Source of the DNA: a virus
Virus record (IMG/VR): IMGVR_UViG_3300023184_000385
Coordinates: 1-30,154 of that record
DNA length: 30,154 nt
Strand: one strand, 5' to 3'
Both the position numbers and the translations under genes were made by a program. Every line of letters begins with the position of its first letter. Position 1 is the stretch's first letter. The notes beneath the pieces were generated by a model, which ran no database searches, had not been told where the DNA came from, and saw only the letters and a list, made by a program, of their open reading frames with translations. This document shows positions 16,498 to 24,024 of the stretch, in pieces.

Positions 16498-16855
16498 TTT
16501 GCCAGACATAGTAGCAGTGCTGCGCCATTACGGCGCGACGATAAATCGTATAGGTAGACAAGTTAATATTAAGTGTCCGTTCCATAATGACTCGCACGCT
16601 AGTGCAAGTTTCAATACTCAAGATAATATTTTTAATTGCTTTGCGTGTGGTATGCAAGGCAATAGCATTCAAATAATTGCAAAGCAAGAAAGGTGTGAGA
16701 TTCGTGAAGCAAAGTCAATTGCAGAAGGAATTACTGGGGAGAGCGACGAGCAGGTACGCGGGAAGCATCTCTCTGGCCGAAGATTACCTAGCAAGTCGGG
16801 GAATCACAAGGGAAGTAGCACGTCTGGCGCGATTAGGCGTAGTAGAGGAGCCTGA
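16481..16855 (+). CDS. DNA primase, zinc-binding part (5' frame of split gene)
   Basis: 124 residues in this frame. The first 85 form a DnaG-type CHC2 zinc domain: CPFHND (C32, H35) and CFACG (C53, C56). Past roughly residue 86 (ITGES) the sequence turns into low-quality Arg/Ser-rich text, while the other frame becomes primase-like. The meaningful product is therefore probably the zinc domain joined to the downstream frame by a +1 shift at GGGG (16736-16739). Confidence 0.8.
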   Translation: MYLVDDLPDIVAVLRHYGATINRIGRQVNIKCPFHNDSHASASFNTQDNIFNCFACGMQGNSIQIIAKQERCEIREAKSIAEGITGESDEQVRGKHLSGRRLPSKSGNHKGSSTSGAIRRSRGA

Positions 16856-17339
16856 GACTGGACATGAAGCGTTTGTTGGCCGTCTTTCGATTCCGTACAT
16901 TACTAAAACTGGCATTGTTGATTTACGCTTTCGCTCTCTTAATCCAGCGGTGGAACCGAAGTACATGGGAATGACTGGACAAGAAACAAAGATGTACAAC
17001 GTAACTGATATTGAAAAAGCGGGCGACTGGATTGGAGTATGCGAAGGTGAACTGGATACTATCACTCTTAGTGGTTGCATTGGGATTCCTTGCGTTGGAG
17101 TTCCAGGTGCGAACAGTTGGAAGAAGCACTACACCAGATTACTTGCAGACTTTGAGCGAGTCTTCGTCTTTGCAGACGGCGACCAACCAGGAAAAGAGTT
17201 TGCTAATAGCCTTGCGCGAGAGTTGCCAGTTACAGTCGTGTCGATGCCAGAGGGAGAAGATGTGAACTCAATATTTGTAAAACAGGGTGGGGATTATATC
17301 AAGAATAGAATGGGGTTGAACATTGACGAAGAAGAATAA
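16677..17339 (+). CDS. DNA primase, TOPRIM part (3' frame of split gene)
   Basis: 220 residues from the TTG at 16677; primase-like sequence begins at about residue 22 (RATSRYAGSISLAEDYLASR). The TOPRIM domain shows EGELD (123-127) and ADGD (166-169), the metal-binding residues, with TEL-like strands between. A separate start is possible at GTG 16704 after AAAGG, but a +1 frameshift from the zinc frame is the simpler reading. It would synthesise primers together with the DnaB-like helicase. Confidence 0.8.
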   Translation: MQSKKGVRFVKQSQLQKELLGRATSRYAGSISLAEDYLASRGITREVARLARLGVVEEPETGHEAFVGRLSIPYITKTGIVDLRFRSLNPAVEPKYMGMTGQETKMYNVTDIEKAGDWIGVCEGELDTITLSGCIGIPCVGVPGANSWKKHYTRLLADFERVFVFADGDQPGKEFANSLARELPVTVVSMPEGEDVNSIFVKQGGDYIKNRMGLNIDEEE

Positions 17340-17682
17340 AATCCAACCGTGTCGTGTATGCGGTGAGCATTTTGATAATATTTTTGAAGCAACTGACCAC
17401 CTGCTAGAAGATGGTGGAGAGGAACCTTTTGACCCTAAGTTTATTCTACCTAGTGGCTATGCCTTAATGATTGGCTCATTACTCCGCTGCATTTATGGGT
17501 ATGCCGATAACCCAGAGCAAATCAAAAACATTACTGAGTCAACTTATGCAACACTTTATGCAGCAGAAGTTAACGTTGGTGATATGCGTGAGTTAGTCGA
17601 AGACATGATTGTAAATGAGCATATGCTTGATTTTGAAAAAGAATTAAAAGAACTTCTAAAGGAGGACAAAGATGGCAAATAA
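17323..17682 (+). CDS. Unknown protein with zinc-finger-like N-terminus
   Basis: 119 residues from a TTG start overlapping the primase end by 17 bases. CRVCGEHFDNIFEATDHLL (10-28) resembles a C2H2-type finger (C10, C13, H26, possibly H16). The remainder is helical and acidic, ending in KELLKEDKDGK. No ATG is available upstream of the finger, so TTG is chosen. Function unknown; replication context. Confidence 0.6.
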   Translation: MTKKNKIQPCRVCGEHFDNIFEATDHLLEDGGEEPFDPKFILPSGYALMIGSLLRCIYGYADNPEQIKNITESTYATLYAAEVNVGDMRELVEDMIVNEHMLDFEKELKELLKEDKDGK

Positions 17683-17959
17683 TAAATTCGTCAATGACCT
17701 AGGTGATACAACGTCAGAGTTGTTTGATTTACTCGTATCAAAGCATGAGGATTACGGCCCGAAGAACATTACGGATAGCCCAGGTGGGCCTCTTAATGGA
17801 TTACGTGTACGAATGCATGACAAGTTAGCAAGGATTAATAATCTAGTAGATGCAGACAAAGACCCTAAACATGAGTCTCTTGAGGATTCATTTAAGGACA
17901 TGGCAAACTATGCAATCATCGGATTGCTAGTACTGAGAGGACAATGGGATAGCGAATGA
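17672..17959 (+). CDS. DUF1599-like (Nmad-type) protein
   Basis: 95 residues. The stretch LVSKHEDYGPKNI followed by GLRVRMHDKLARINNL and FKDMANYAIIGLLVL is the pattern of DUF1599 / nucleotide-modification-associated proteins, probably all-alpha and metal binding. Ribosome site AAAGGAGGACAAAG is very strong. It may act on nucleotides or modified DNA, but the activity is not known for this protein. Confidence 0.65.
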   Translation: MANNKFVNDLGDTTSELFDLLVSKHEDYGPKNITDSPGGPLNGLRVRMHDKLARINNLVDADKDPKHESLEDSFKDMANYAIIGLLVLRGQWDSE

Positions 17960-18231
17960 AAATATTCGGACCATATAAAGGTAGCAAGGCAAACGGTGGA
18001 CGACCAATCTACGTCATTAAAAAGAAAAAGAAAGATGGCACGACTGAGACAACCTCTACCAATAAAGCCCGACTCGATTATGAAAAGGCTACTGGCAAGA
18101 AGTTATCTCGCACTACCGATGTTGACCACAAAGATAACGGTGGTCGTGCAGGACGAGATGGAATCGGCAACCTTCAAGCGATGAGTCATAAAAAGAACGT
18201 TGCCAAAGAGAACAAGAGACGAGCAAAGTAA
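17956..18231 (+). CDS. HNH-like nuclease
   Basis: 91 residues. The Lys-rich N-terminus is followed by TDVDHKDNG (D57, H58), GNLQAM (N72) and SHKKNVAKEN (H78, N81). This is the order of HNH nuclease metal-site residues. Short single-domain HNH proteins act as nicking or packaging-associated nucleases in phages. Overlaps the upstream stop as ATGA and the next start by one base. Confidence 0.7.
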   Translation: MKIFGPYKGSKANGGRPIYVIKKKKKDGTTETTSTNKARLDYEKATGKKLSRTTDVDHKDNGGRAGRDGIGNLQAMSHKKNVAKENKRRAK

Positions 18232-18974
18232 TGAAAACCATAGTCTGCGTATCCGATTTACAAATACCTTACCATGATAAGCGAGCGGTAGCCAATCTTG
18301 CTGCTTTCATTAAAGCGTACAAGCCAACAGAGGTTGTATCAGTTGGCGACGAAATGGATATGCAAACTATATCTAAATGGTCTAAGGGCACGCCCCTAGA
18401 ATATGAACGCTCTATCGGACGGGATAGAGATGAAACGACTCGGGTGCTCGAGTCTCTCAAGGTCAAGCATATCATTCGGTCGAACCACACCGACCGTTTG
18501 TATAACACAGTTATGATGCGTGCTCCTGGGTTACTCGGGCTCCCTGAGTTGGAACTTTCAGAGTTCTTGCGTCTTGATTCAATCGGTGCAACATACCATG
18601 ACAAGCCATACGAACTGGCTCCTAACTGGTTGCTTATGCACGGTGATGAAGGCGCTATGAAGTCCACAGGAGGGCTTACAGCCCTTGGTTTGGCTATGCG
18701 TACAGGCAAGTCTGTCGTCTGCGGTCATACACATCGTATGGGATTGGCCCATAATACACAATCATATGGTTCGTCTTCTCCTCAAACCGTATGGGGCATG
18801 GAAGTCGGCAACCTCATGAAGTATAAGGATGCTAAGTATATCAAGGGTGGATTATTTACATGGCAGCAGGGTTTTGGTATACTCTATGTAGATGGCCGTA
18901 CAGTGGTGCCAGTTCCAATTCCAATCCAACGTGATGGTTCATTTATAGTAGAAGGTAAGATGTGGGGAAGATGA
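18231..18974 (+). CDS. Metallophosphoesterase
   Basis: 247 residues with calcineurin-like phosphoesterase motifs: SDLQIPYH (8-15; D9, with Q11 replacing the usual His, and H15), GDEMD (39-43), SNHTD (84-88, the GNHE-like motif), MHGDE with H137, and GHTH (165-168). It needs two metal ions and cuts phosphate esters or nucleic acid. Substrate is unknown; in a replication operon it could act on nucleotides or DNA 3' ends. The variant first motif is notable. Confidence 0.75.
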   Translation: MKTIVCVSDLQIPYHDKRAVANLAAFIKAYKPTEVVSVGDEMDMQTISKWSKGTPLEYERSIGRDRDETTRVLESLKVKHIIRSNHTDRLYNTVMMRAPGLLGLPELELSEFLRLDSIGATYHDKPYELAPNWLLMHGDEGAMKSTGGLTALGLAMRTGKSVVCGHTHRMGLAHNTQSYGSSSPQTVWGMEVGNLMKYKDAKYIKGGLFTWQQGFGILYVDGRTVVPVPIPIQRDGSFIVEGKMWGR

Positions 18975-19651
18975 TGTTGGCGTGGGAACGTATCGAACAG
19001 TGGGATTACATTGTAGTTAGCGTCGCATCAGAATACCACCGACGATATAATATGGTTGAACTAGAAGATATTAAACAATCATTATATGAGTGGTTCCTCG
19101 AACATCCTAATAAGTTAGATGAATGGGAAGCAATTGGTCATAAGGATGCTAAGAATTTAATCTATCGTTCATTGCGTAATCAAGCATTAGATTACTGTCA
19201 GACATGGAAAGCCAAATCAGTTGGTTATGAAGCATCAGATTTATTTTATTATGAACCAGATATGGTAGAGGCGTTACTGCCTGCTATCTTGCGTGATGAT
19301 TTTACTGTGATGCCAGTATTAAACCTTGGTAAAACAGGACGACCACCAGCACCATCAGAGGGCGGTAACATGATGGCGATGATGGTCGAGATTGACTTAG
19401 CGTATAATAAACTCAGCAAAGAAGATAAGGTAGTGCTGTTTTATAAATATGCTATGTCCCTGGATTACGGTTCAATCGCAGAACAGATGGAACTAGGCAG
19501 TGAAGATGCTGCGCGTATGCGCCATAATCGTGCCATTAAGAAGTTAATCAATCGCATCGGTGGTTTTAGACCTTTCTTAGATAAAGATATTGACCAGCCA
19601 GTAAGTGCCGTAGAAAATGGCGTACCACCACAGGAACATGGAAGCGATTAA
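18971..19651 (+). CDS. Sigma70-family-like protein
   Basis: 226 residues from ATG 18971, which overlaps the upstream stop (ATGA) behind GGGGAAG. The N-terminal helical region (LEDIKQSLYEWFLEHP, then LIYRSLRNQALDYCQ) resembles sigma region 2. The C-terminal region YNKLSKEDKVVLFYKYAMSL followed by SIAEQMELGSEDAARMRHNR is a clear region-4-like helix-turn-helix. The loop between them is unusual. It may direct RNA polymerase to phage promoters. It is last in the rightward operon. Confidence 0.65.
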   Translation: MMLAWERIEQWDYIVVSVASEYHRRYNMVELEDIKQSLYEWFLEHPNKLDEWEAIGHKDAKNLIYRSLRNQALDYCQTWKAKSVGYEASDLFYYEPDMVEALLPAILRDDFTVMPVLNLGKTGRPPAPSEGGNMMAMMVEIDLAYNKLSKEDKVVLFYKYAMSLDYGSIAEQMELGSEDAARMRHNRAIKKLINRIGGFRPFLDKDIDQPVSAVENGVPPQEHGSD

Positions 19652-19717
19652 TATCCAAGGAAACAACATTGCGATAGTTAAGCCTAGTATTTTTTTCAGT
19701 TGGTCGTTCCCCCATAT

Positions 19718-20134
19718 CTAGTTGTAACCCTCAAATGCATCATGTTCAGCAATCTCTACCGCACGTGCAGTCCTAATATGTTCCAACAATCCCGCTGGTT
19801 TTATTAGATATCCTCTCGATGGATTCGGGGGGATATTGCACGTTATGGGTTTGCCTGTCTCCCATACCGCTTCTCTGAGTCTATGCAATGGAACTATTAA
19901 TACTGAATCTTCTAGCACGAATCCCCAATGACTTGCCTGACTAACTCTGATGCCAGATGGCTTCCAAGCATCTTCGTTTACATAATAACATTCTGTCTCA
20001 ATGTATATGTTGCCAGTTTCATGCCAACGTCTATCAGTTTTTACTTCCACCGTATCAAGGTGTAGCAAATCTGCAATCTTACTTTCACCGACCATGCCAT
20101 CCCTAAGGTCTAAGTCCCAATTACTATCCTTCAT
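19718..20134 (-). CDS. PD-(D/E)XK-type nuclease-like protein
   Basis: 138 residues. LDLRDGMVGESKIADLL (E17) followed by TVEVKTDRR (E30, K32) and GNIYIETECY matches the E...(D)...E-x-K pattern of small restriction-like endonucleases; a later HWGFV resembles a core strand. The last gene of the leftward operon. It could process phage or host DNA. The 66-base gap to the convergent sigma-like gene shows a T-run but no clear terminator hairpin. Confidence 0.6.
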   Translation of the reverse strand: MKDSNWDLDLRDGMVGESKIADLLHLDTVEVKTDRRWHETGNIYIETECYYVNEDAWKPSGIRVSQASHWGFVLEDSVLIVPLHRLREAVWETGKPITCNIPPNPSRGYLIKPAGLLEHIRTARAVEIAEHDAFEGYN

Positions 20135-20237
20135 GTTTACCGCTTAATATATCTGTAAGTTCTGTCATGTTTTTTTCAATCTGTAAAATTAACTTATCTC
20201 GCAGTGCTTGTTCCTCTGCTGAATAACTTTGTACCAT
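20124..20237 (-). CDS. Small hypothetical protein (37 aa)
   Basis: Encodes MVQSYSAEEQALRDKLILQI followed by a polar C-terminus. Start ATG 20237 has the near-perfect ribosome site AGGAGGATAA, and the 3' end overlaps the next gene by 11 bases. A helical peptide of unknown role. Confidence 0.6.
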   Translation of the reverse strand: MVQSYSAEEQALRDKLILQIEKNMTELTDILSGKHEG

Positions 20238-20414
20238 TTATCCTCCTGTAGAATAGAAGCCTGTACCGTTGAACTTAACTGGTGGTGCACTATACACGCG
20301 ACTCATTGGCTTGTTGCATGTATCGCAATATGGGATGATTTCATCATCCGTCATGCCTCTAACTATAGTAACAGTATCTGAATCAGAATCGCACTTGTAT
20401 TCATAACTAGCCAT
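20238..20414 (-). CDS. FmdB-type zinc-ribbon protein, degenerate first knuckle
   Basis: 58 residues from ATG 20414 (one-base overlap with the upstream stop). It starts MASYEYKCDSDSDTVTIVRG and ends SAPPVKFNGTGFYSTGG, the FmdB family pattern. The second knuckle CDTC (30-33) is intact, but the first is C8-DSD, so only one Cys remains where two are expected. Zinc binding may be lost or altered. Confidence 0.65.
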   Translation of the reverse strand: MASYEYKCDSDSDTVTIVRGMTDDEIIPYCDTCNKPMSRVYSAPPVKFNGTGFYSTGG

Positions 20415-20803
20415 TAGTACCAACCCTTCCGTTGATGGAACTTCCATGCTTTGCATGGGCTGCCGTATCGAGATAGAATATATGCAAATCCTCTATCAAT
20501 CTGGCGCGGTGCAGGAGTTTGTGTTGACATTCCCAGTAGTTGCGGAATCCCACCTGCGTGCTTACCCATTACCTTTTGTTTATTATATGCTTTAGGTCTC
20601 CAGTTGGATTCCCTTGTCCATAACCTATCTAAGCATGCGTACTGATTGTCAGCCCACGCTAGCATTACATCTCTAGCATATGCCTTACTGTCTGCTACTA
20701 CCCATTCCCTTGGTATGATTTTATCTACTGTCGGGTTAGCCCGATGACCGACAATGAATACAATCAAGCCAACAATGATTACAAAGATAAGTCTCTTATT
20801 CAT
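20414..20803 (-). CDS. Membrane-anchored lytic transglycosylase-like protein
   Basis: 129 residues from ATG 20803, preceded by GAGGAGTAAA. A hydrophobic N-terminal anchor (about 4-19) is followed by LDRLWTRESNWRPKAYN, with the candidate catalytic Glu E65, and AGGIPQLLGMS, the pattern of SLT/lysozyme-like enzymes. It would cut peptidoglycan glycan strands from the outer face of the membrane. It is far from the lysis cassette and in the early block, so it may have a role other than lysis, such as exclusion or entry-related remodelling. Confidence 0.6.
   Translation of the reverse strand: MNKRLIFVIIVGLIVFIVGHRANPTVDKIIPREWVVADSKAYARDVMLAWADNQYACLDRLWTRESNWRPKAYNKQKVMGKHAGGIPQLLGMSTQTPAPRQIDRGFAYILSRYGSPCKAWKFHQRKGWY
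20730..20745. promoter_or_regulatory. Palindrome B copy 1 (inside gene)
   Basis: GTCGGGTTAGCCCGAT, 14 of 16 bases matching the perfect copy at 24365-24380. It lies within the coding region of the transglycosylase-like gene. A repressor bound here could block transcription, as stoperators do. Confidence 0.4.
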
Positions 20804-20804
20804 T

Positions 20805-21131
20805 TTACTCCTCAATCCAAGGTTTGAGAACCCTATAACTAATCAAGGCTCTACCTTCATCGGATAACTTAGTAAATCTCTGCCCACTCATAATGACTCG
20901 CTCACCAGCAAGGGTACCACCCCAAATACCGTAAGCCAAGTTTTTTGGTTGCATCCCTTCGTCAAGACACTCTTCTTGCTTATCGCAAGAGTTGCATAAG
21001 GCAATAGCCCTGCCCGTCTCCTTGCCTAGCGGTATCAGTGTTTTTAACGTGGGCTTGCCACGCGGAACATCAGGATACCACGCATCGGGATTACTATCCC
21101 CTGTGCATTTGCCTATGATTGCCGATGTCAT
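20805..21131 (-). CDS. WhiB-like Fe-S regulator
   Basis: 108 residues with the four-cysteine signature C9, C46, C49, C55 (CNSCDKQEEC) and the GIWGG turn (68-72) of the WhiB family, confined to Actinobacteria and their phages. These proteins bind a 4Fe-4S cluster and usually region 4 of the primary sigma factor. A phage copy may shift host transcription or block host WhiB functions, for example septation or superinfection control. Start overlaps the previous stop (TAATG). Confidence 0.85.
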   Translation of the reverse strand: MTSAIIGKCTGDSNPDAWYPDVPRGKPTLKTLIPLGKETGRAIALCNSCDKQEECLDEGMQPKNLAYGIWGGTLAGERVIMSGQRFTKLSDEGRALISYRVLKPWIEE

Positions 21132-21280
21132 TAGTAATCCCTCACTATATTGGTAACTCGAATTACCGATTGAGAATCAAGACGCAGGACAATATAGTCA
21201 ATGGCTTCTTCTTCAGTCATTGGAGCACTGCCTGCAATCATATCTTCAACCGATATGCTGAAAGTAAATGATTTACTCAT
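21131..21280 (-). CDS. Small hypothetical protein (49 aa)
   Basis: MSKSFTFSISVEDMIAG then EEAIDYIVLRL. ATG 21280 overlaps the upstream gene's end by eight bases (ATGAGTAA), which supports this start rather than the extension to 21328. Unknown function. Confidence 0.55.
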   Translation of the reverse strand: MSKSFTFSISVEDMIAGSAPMTEEEAIDYIVLRLDSQSVIRVTNIVRDY

Positions 21281-21371
21281 CTCCCCACATCCTATCTGGC
21301 TCTTGGTATCCATCATCTTCTTCTTCATCCTTGCCTAGTGCGATATCATCGTCTAACTCTGGCTCACTCAT
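21273..21371 (-). CDS. Acidic micro-protein (32 aa)
   Basis: MSEPELDDDIALGKDEEEDD and ending RMWGDE: nearly half Asp/Glu. Start ATG 21371 overlaps the upstream stop (TAATG) and follows AGAGGTGG. Strongly acidic small phage proteins often mimic DNA or bind host enzymes; that is inference. Confidence 0.6.
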   Translation of the reverse strand: MSEPELDDDIALGKDEEEDDGYQEPDRMWGDE

Positions 21372-21511
21372 TATGCCACCTCTTTCAATAGTAATCGAAC
21401 TTGCGCTGTTTTCTTATCTTGGCTTGCTATATTATATAGTGAGTTGCTCGTTAGTATCTGCAAGTAGTCTATCAGTATCTCACGCAATTGTTCCTTCTGT
21501 TGAATAGTCAT
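21371..21511 (-). CDS. Small helical protein (46 aa)
   Basis: MTIQQKEQLREILIDYLQIL and a Lys-rich second helix ending LLLKEVA. The gene contains one copy of palindrome A (21427-21439) within codons for LYNIA. Coupled to the next gene. Unknown function. Confidence 0.55.
   Translation of the reverse strand: MTIQQKEQLREILIDYLQILTSNSLYNIASQDKKTAQVRLLLKEVA
21427..21439. promoter_or_regulatory. Palindrome A copy 1 (CTATATTATATAG)
   Basis: Exact 13-bp copy, located inside a small gene. On the minus strand it contains TATAAT. Confidence 0.55.
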
Positions 21512-21513
21512 GC

Positions 21514-21729
21514 TTATCCCCTGTTCGCTGATGGTGAGTAGTATGGATATACCACCGCATTGATTAGATTTTTAGCCCATATGAGAGCCTCATCGGAAGT
21601 CCAGAAGGGCCCGTATAGAATCACGCCATCTGATTCGGTTTGTGTTGAAGTAACCCACCCAGCGACCTGTTGACCGTAGAGTTCAGGCATTACCTGTATT
21701 TTAGTATCCGAAGTCGAAGTTCTTGTCAT
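21514..21729 (-). CDS. Small hypothetical protein (71 aa)
   Basis: Sequence contains GWVTSTQTESDGVILYGPFW and EALIWAKNLI, a small alpha/beta pattern with aromatic residues. From ATG 21729 it overlaps the upstream gene by 29 bases; ATG 21690 after ACAGGTA would avoid the overlap and is an alternative start. No family recognised. Confidence 0.5.
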   Translation of the reverse strand: MTRTSTSDTKIQVMPELYGQQVAGWVTSTQTESDGVILYGPFWTSDEALIWAKNLINAVVYPYYSPSANRG

Positions 21730-22537
21730 AGTAACTCACTAACCCTTTCTTGTTGGTTGCGTACTTATCTGTCTCTGGTGTCCAGCATAGGCAGGTATCT
21801 TGGTAGGTACCGTTGCAGTCAAAGCATTGAGCGCACACTTCGCAGAAGTAAGGATTCGCATCCTCGAACTGCTCACTTAGGCACGACGGGCACGTCGCAT
21901 CTTCATCCGAGTACTTATATCTCTTCTCATCTTGCGCATACTTCTCTTCAAAGGGCAACGCAACGTAGTGTGACCATGCCGATGCCTTGTAGGTAGTATT
22001 ACTCCACCACATGCCTTCGTTATCCCAATGACCACTGGATTCATTGATGATATAGCACGCATCTCTAGCCTTCGGGTCGAGCGTGAAGATAACTATCTTA
22101 CTGCCAGCCGACCACTTACTAAGTATCTTCCACACGTTAGCATCATCTAGTGCAGCCACGCCACCCATAGCAGGCAGCACATCTTCTGCGAAGACTCGCG
22201 TATCGCTACGCTTATCGGTCGTGTGAATCTCAACATCTAAGATGCCATTGTGTGCGAGGTAAGTCTGCTCGCTAACCTTGAATGGATGGCAATTCTCCTC
22301 ATTCTTAACACCATGCGTAGCATATCTAGCATGGAACATTGCATAACTAGCAGGGAACTCTTTGCGCACTGCAAGGAACTCCTTGATAATCTTTTTGGAT
22401 GACATACCACGACCAGTAATGATACCGTTCGGAGTAATTACTGCATAGCCAAAGCCATGCGGATTATTACATGATGCACACTCTAAGTCCTTCTTGCGAG
22501 GCGTAGAGTTGGGTGATGCTACGACTAATAAACACAT
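21701..22537 (-). CDS. Type II (Ntn) glutamine amidotransferase
   Basis: 278 residues. Cys2 right after Met is the N-terminal nucleophile; HARYATHG (69-76), HNG (96-98) and RSDTRVFAEDVLP (110-122) are class II amidotransferase motifs. The C-terminal 65 residues form a Cys-rich zinc module (CPSC, CEVCAQCFDC, CLC). It would release ammonia from glutamine, or cut a gamma-glutamyl-type bond, for the neighbouring amidoligase. Palindrome A at 22555-22567 precedes it, overlapping the upstream stop. Confidence 0.8.
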   Translation of the reverse strand: MCLLVVASPNSTPRKKDLECASCNNPHGFGYAVITPNGIITGRGMSSKKIIKEFLAVRKEFPASYAMFHARYATHGVKNEENCHPFKVSEQTYLAHNGILDVEIHTTDKRSDTRVFAEDVLPAMGGVAALDDANVWKILSKWSAGSKIVIFTLDPKARDACYIINESSGHWDNEGMWWSNTTYKASAWSHYVALPFEEKYAQDEKRYKYSDEDATCPSCLSEQFEDANPYFCEVCAQCFDCNGTYQDTCLCWTPETDKYATNKKGLVSYYDKNFDFGY

Positions 22538-22554
22538 TTCATTCTCTCATTCTA

Positions 22555-22567
22555 CTATATTATATAG
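22555..22567. promoter_or_regulatory. Palindrome A copy 2
   Basis: Extended form ACTATATTATATAGT. Lies across the stop of the amidoligase gene and 18 bases before the amidotransferase start, in a position to control the second gene. Confidence 0.6.
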
Positions 22568-23786
22568 TGACTAGGGTTGATTTCCATACTTTGGCAAGGC
22601 GTGCCACTAACTCTGGGTACAAGGCCTCATTAGCCTTGATATATGCAACGAAGTTGCTAGGGCTAAGCGCCCCATCACGTACTTGTGGCACGCTCATAAC
22701 TCTGGTGTACTCAACGCTGGCGTGCGCCAAGTCAAGATGTGCCTTGATTGTATTGCCATTAACGGTACCCCTAAAGATACGTAACTCTAATGTATCTCGG
22801 TTGAGAGTATTAACTGCTGAGTAGCGGTCACTTCCACGACCACTGCCTAACTTGTGCTTGAAAGATTTATGCGTTGCAGTAGGGCGCGACCATCTCTGCT
22901 CTTCATCACTCCATACGTAATCTGATACCACTAAAACATCATCAAACTTAGCCCATTGGTCGGACGAGCGACCTGCTAGGGCTTCATATAACTCTTGATT
23001 AGAGTAGACAAGGTTGAGGAATCGGTGCATGTGTGAACCATTAGTAAATCCTGTGCGTGATATATGGATATGGAGTCCACATGTTTTGGTATCCCAAGAC
23101 TTAACTTTGTAGTCGGTACGCAATCCTTCTATTACTGTCCAGAAGTCTTGTGCTTCATTCTTGTAGAAGTCATGGCTCATGGGATGAGTCACCACCTCGA
23201 ACCCACATTGAAGTGAGCCATCATGCTTGAGATATGCAAGTTCCTTGCTCTCTAGTTGGTAGGCATAGTTGGCCGAGTCGTTGAGATTACCACGCGCCTC
23301 TACCTCAATCTCGATACCAAAGTACAGTCGTTCATCCTTGTTGGTACTGTGGAAGATAGCATCAGGTCGGTATGAGTAATCATGCACAACGCGAGGCTGG
23401 TCATCATCATCATCACTATCGCACCCATTATCGCAACCGTCTGCATAGTAACCATCGCAACCTTCACAGAAGTATGCCCTATCTAAACAATCATGGCACC
23501 AATACTCGCGTCTATCTTGAAGGCGAGAAGTGCCATCACTGATGTGGGTTTCGCAATTATCACAATAGTATGCTGCGATATCAACGCAGTCCCTACACCA
23601 TATTGACATGCCATCGACTTCGGACAAGTCATCATTTATAGAATGTATATCGTCGCAGCGTTCGCATACCCTGCAACAATCTGTGCATATTTGCTCATCA
23701 TTAACTGTAGTTACTGCATCATCAACGTTGGTGTCAGTTAAACATACCGCACACTCAACTGTTGCTTCTTCATCAACTGTAGTCAT
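22560..23786 (-). CDS. Amidoligase with N-terminal zinc modules
   Basis: 408 residues. The first 120 residues carry about nine CxxC-type pairs (CAVC, CTDC, CERC, CRDC, CDNC, CHDC, CEGC). The catalytic domain follows: FGIEIEVE (156-163), HDGSLQCGFEVVTHP (188-202), GLHIHIS (237-243), ELRIFRGT (334-341), the signature of the putative amidoligase family of the ATP-dependent COOH-NH2 ligase group. Family members are predicted to form amide bonds on peptides or cell-wall precursors. Driven by the promoter at 23851-23879; followed by the amidotransferase. Confidence 0.8.
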   Translation of the reverse strand: MTTVDEEATVECAVCLTDTNVDDAVTTVNDEQICTDCCRVCERCDDIHSINDDLSEVDGMSIWCRDCVDIAAYYCDNCETHISDGTSRLQDRREYWCHDCLDRAYFCEGCDGYYADGCDNGCDSDDDDDQPRVVHDYSYRPDAIFHSTNKDERLYFGIEIEVEARGNLNDSANYAYQLESKELAYLKHDGSLQCGFEVVTHPMSHDFYKNEAQDFWTVIEGLRTDYKVKSWDTKTCGLHIHISRTGFTNGSHMHRFLNLVYSNQELYEALAGRSSDQWAKFDDVLVVSDYVWSDEEQRWSRPTATHKSFKHKLGSGRGSDRYSAVNTLNRDTLELRIFRGTVNGNTIKAHLDLAHASVEYTRVMSVPQVRDGALSPSNFVAYIKANEALYPELVARLAKVWKSTLVTI

Positions 23787-23800
23787 TGCCTATCCAATCT

Positions 23801-23816
23801 GTCGGGCTAACCCGAC
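23801..23816. promoter_or_regulatory. Palindrome B copy 2 (operator candidate)
   Basis: GTCGGGCTAACCCGAC, in the untranslated leader between the amidoligase promoter and its start codon. It could be a repressor site, or form an RNA hairpin of 6 bp. Confidence 0.6.
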
Positions 23817-23850
23817 GCTAGATTCGTTACGCGTTGCAACGAATACCTTA

Positions 23851-23879
23851 ATCATACTATACGGATAACTTGCTGTCAA
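23851..23879 (-). promoter_or_regulatory. Consensus promoter for amidoligase operon
   Basis: On the minus strand TTGACA (23874-23879), 17-base spacer, TATGAT (23851-23856). The leader of about 58 bases carries palindrome B. The promoter lies inside the 3' end of the upstream 55-aa gene. Confidence 0.8.
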
Positions 23880-24024
23880 TATAGATATCGTTCAGGCGTG
23901 AACGTATCTCTTGCATCTCCAAGACTAACGCCTTGAAGTCATTACGCTTGTGATTTTCTTCTTGAGTACGCAAGGCACCCATTACGGCATGAAACTCACG
24001 CTCAGACAATTTGGCAAGAATCAT
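23857..24024 (-). CDS. Small helical protein (55 aa)
   Basis: MILAKLSEREFHAVMGALRT, then a charged helix with heptad pattern (LEMQEIRSRLNDIYID). Start overlaps the upstream stop as ATGA. The 3' end contains the amidoligase promoter. Unknown function. Confidence 0.55.
   Translation of the reverse strand: MILAKLSEREFHAVMGALRTQEENHKRNDFKALVLEMQEIRSRLNDIYIDSKLSV

Noticed and set aside
19638-19721. 27-codon open frame overlapping the end of the sigma-like gene
   Set aside because: Weak ribosome site, runs into the convergent gene and has no sign of conservation.
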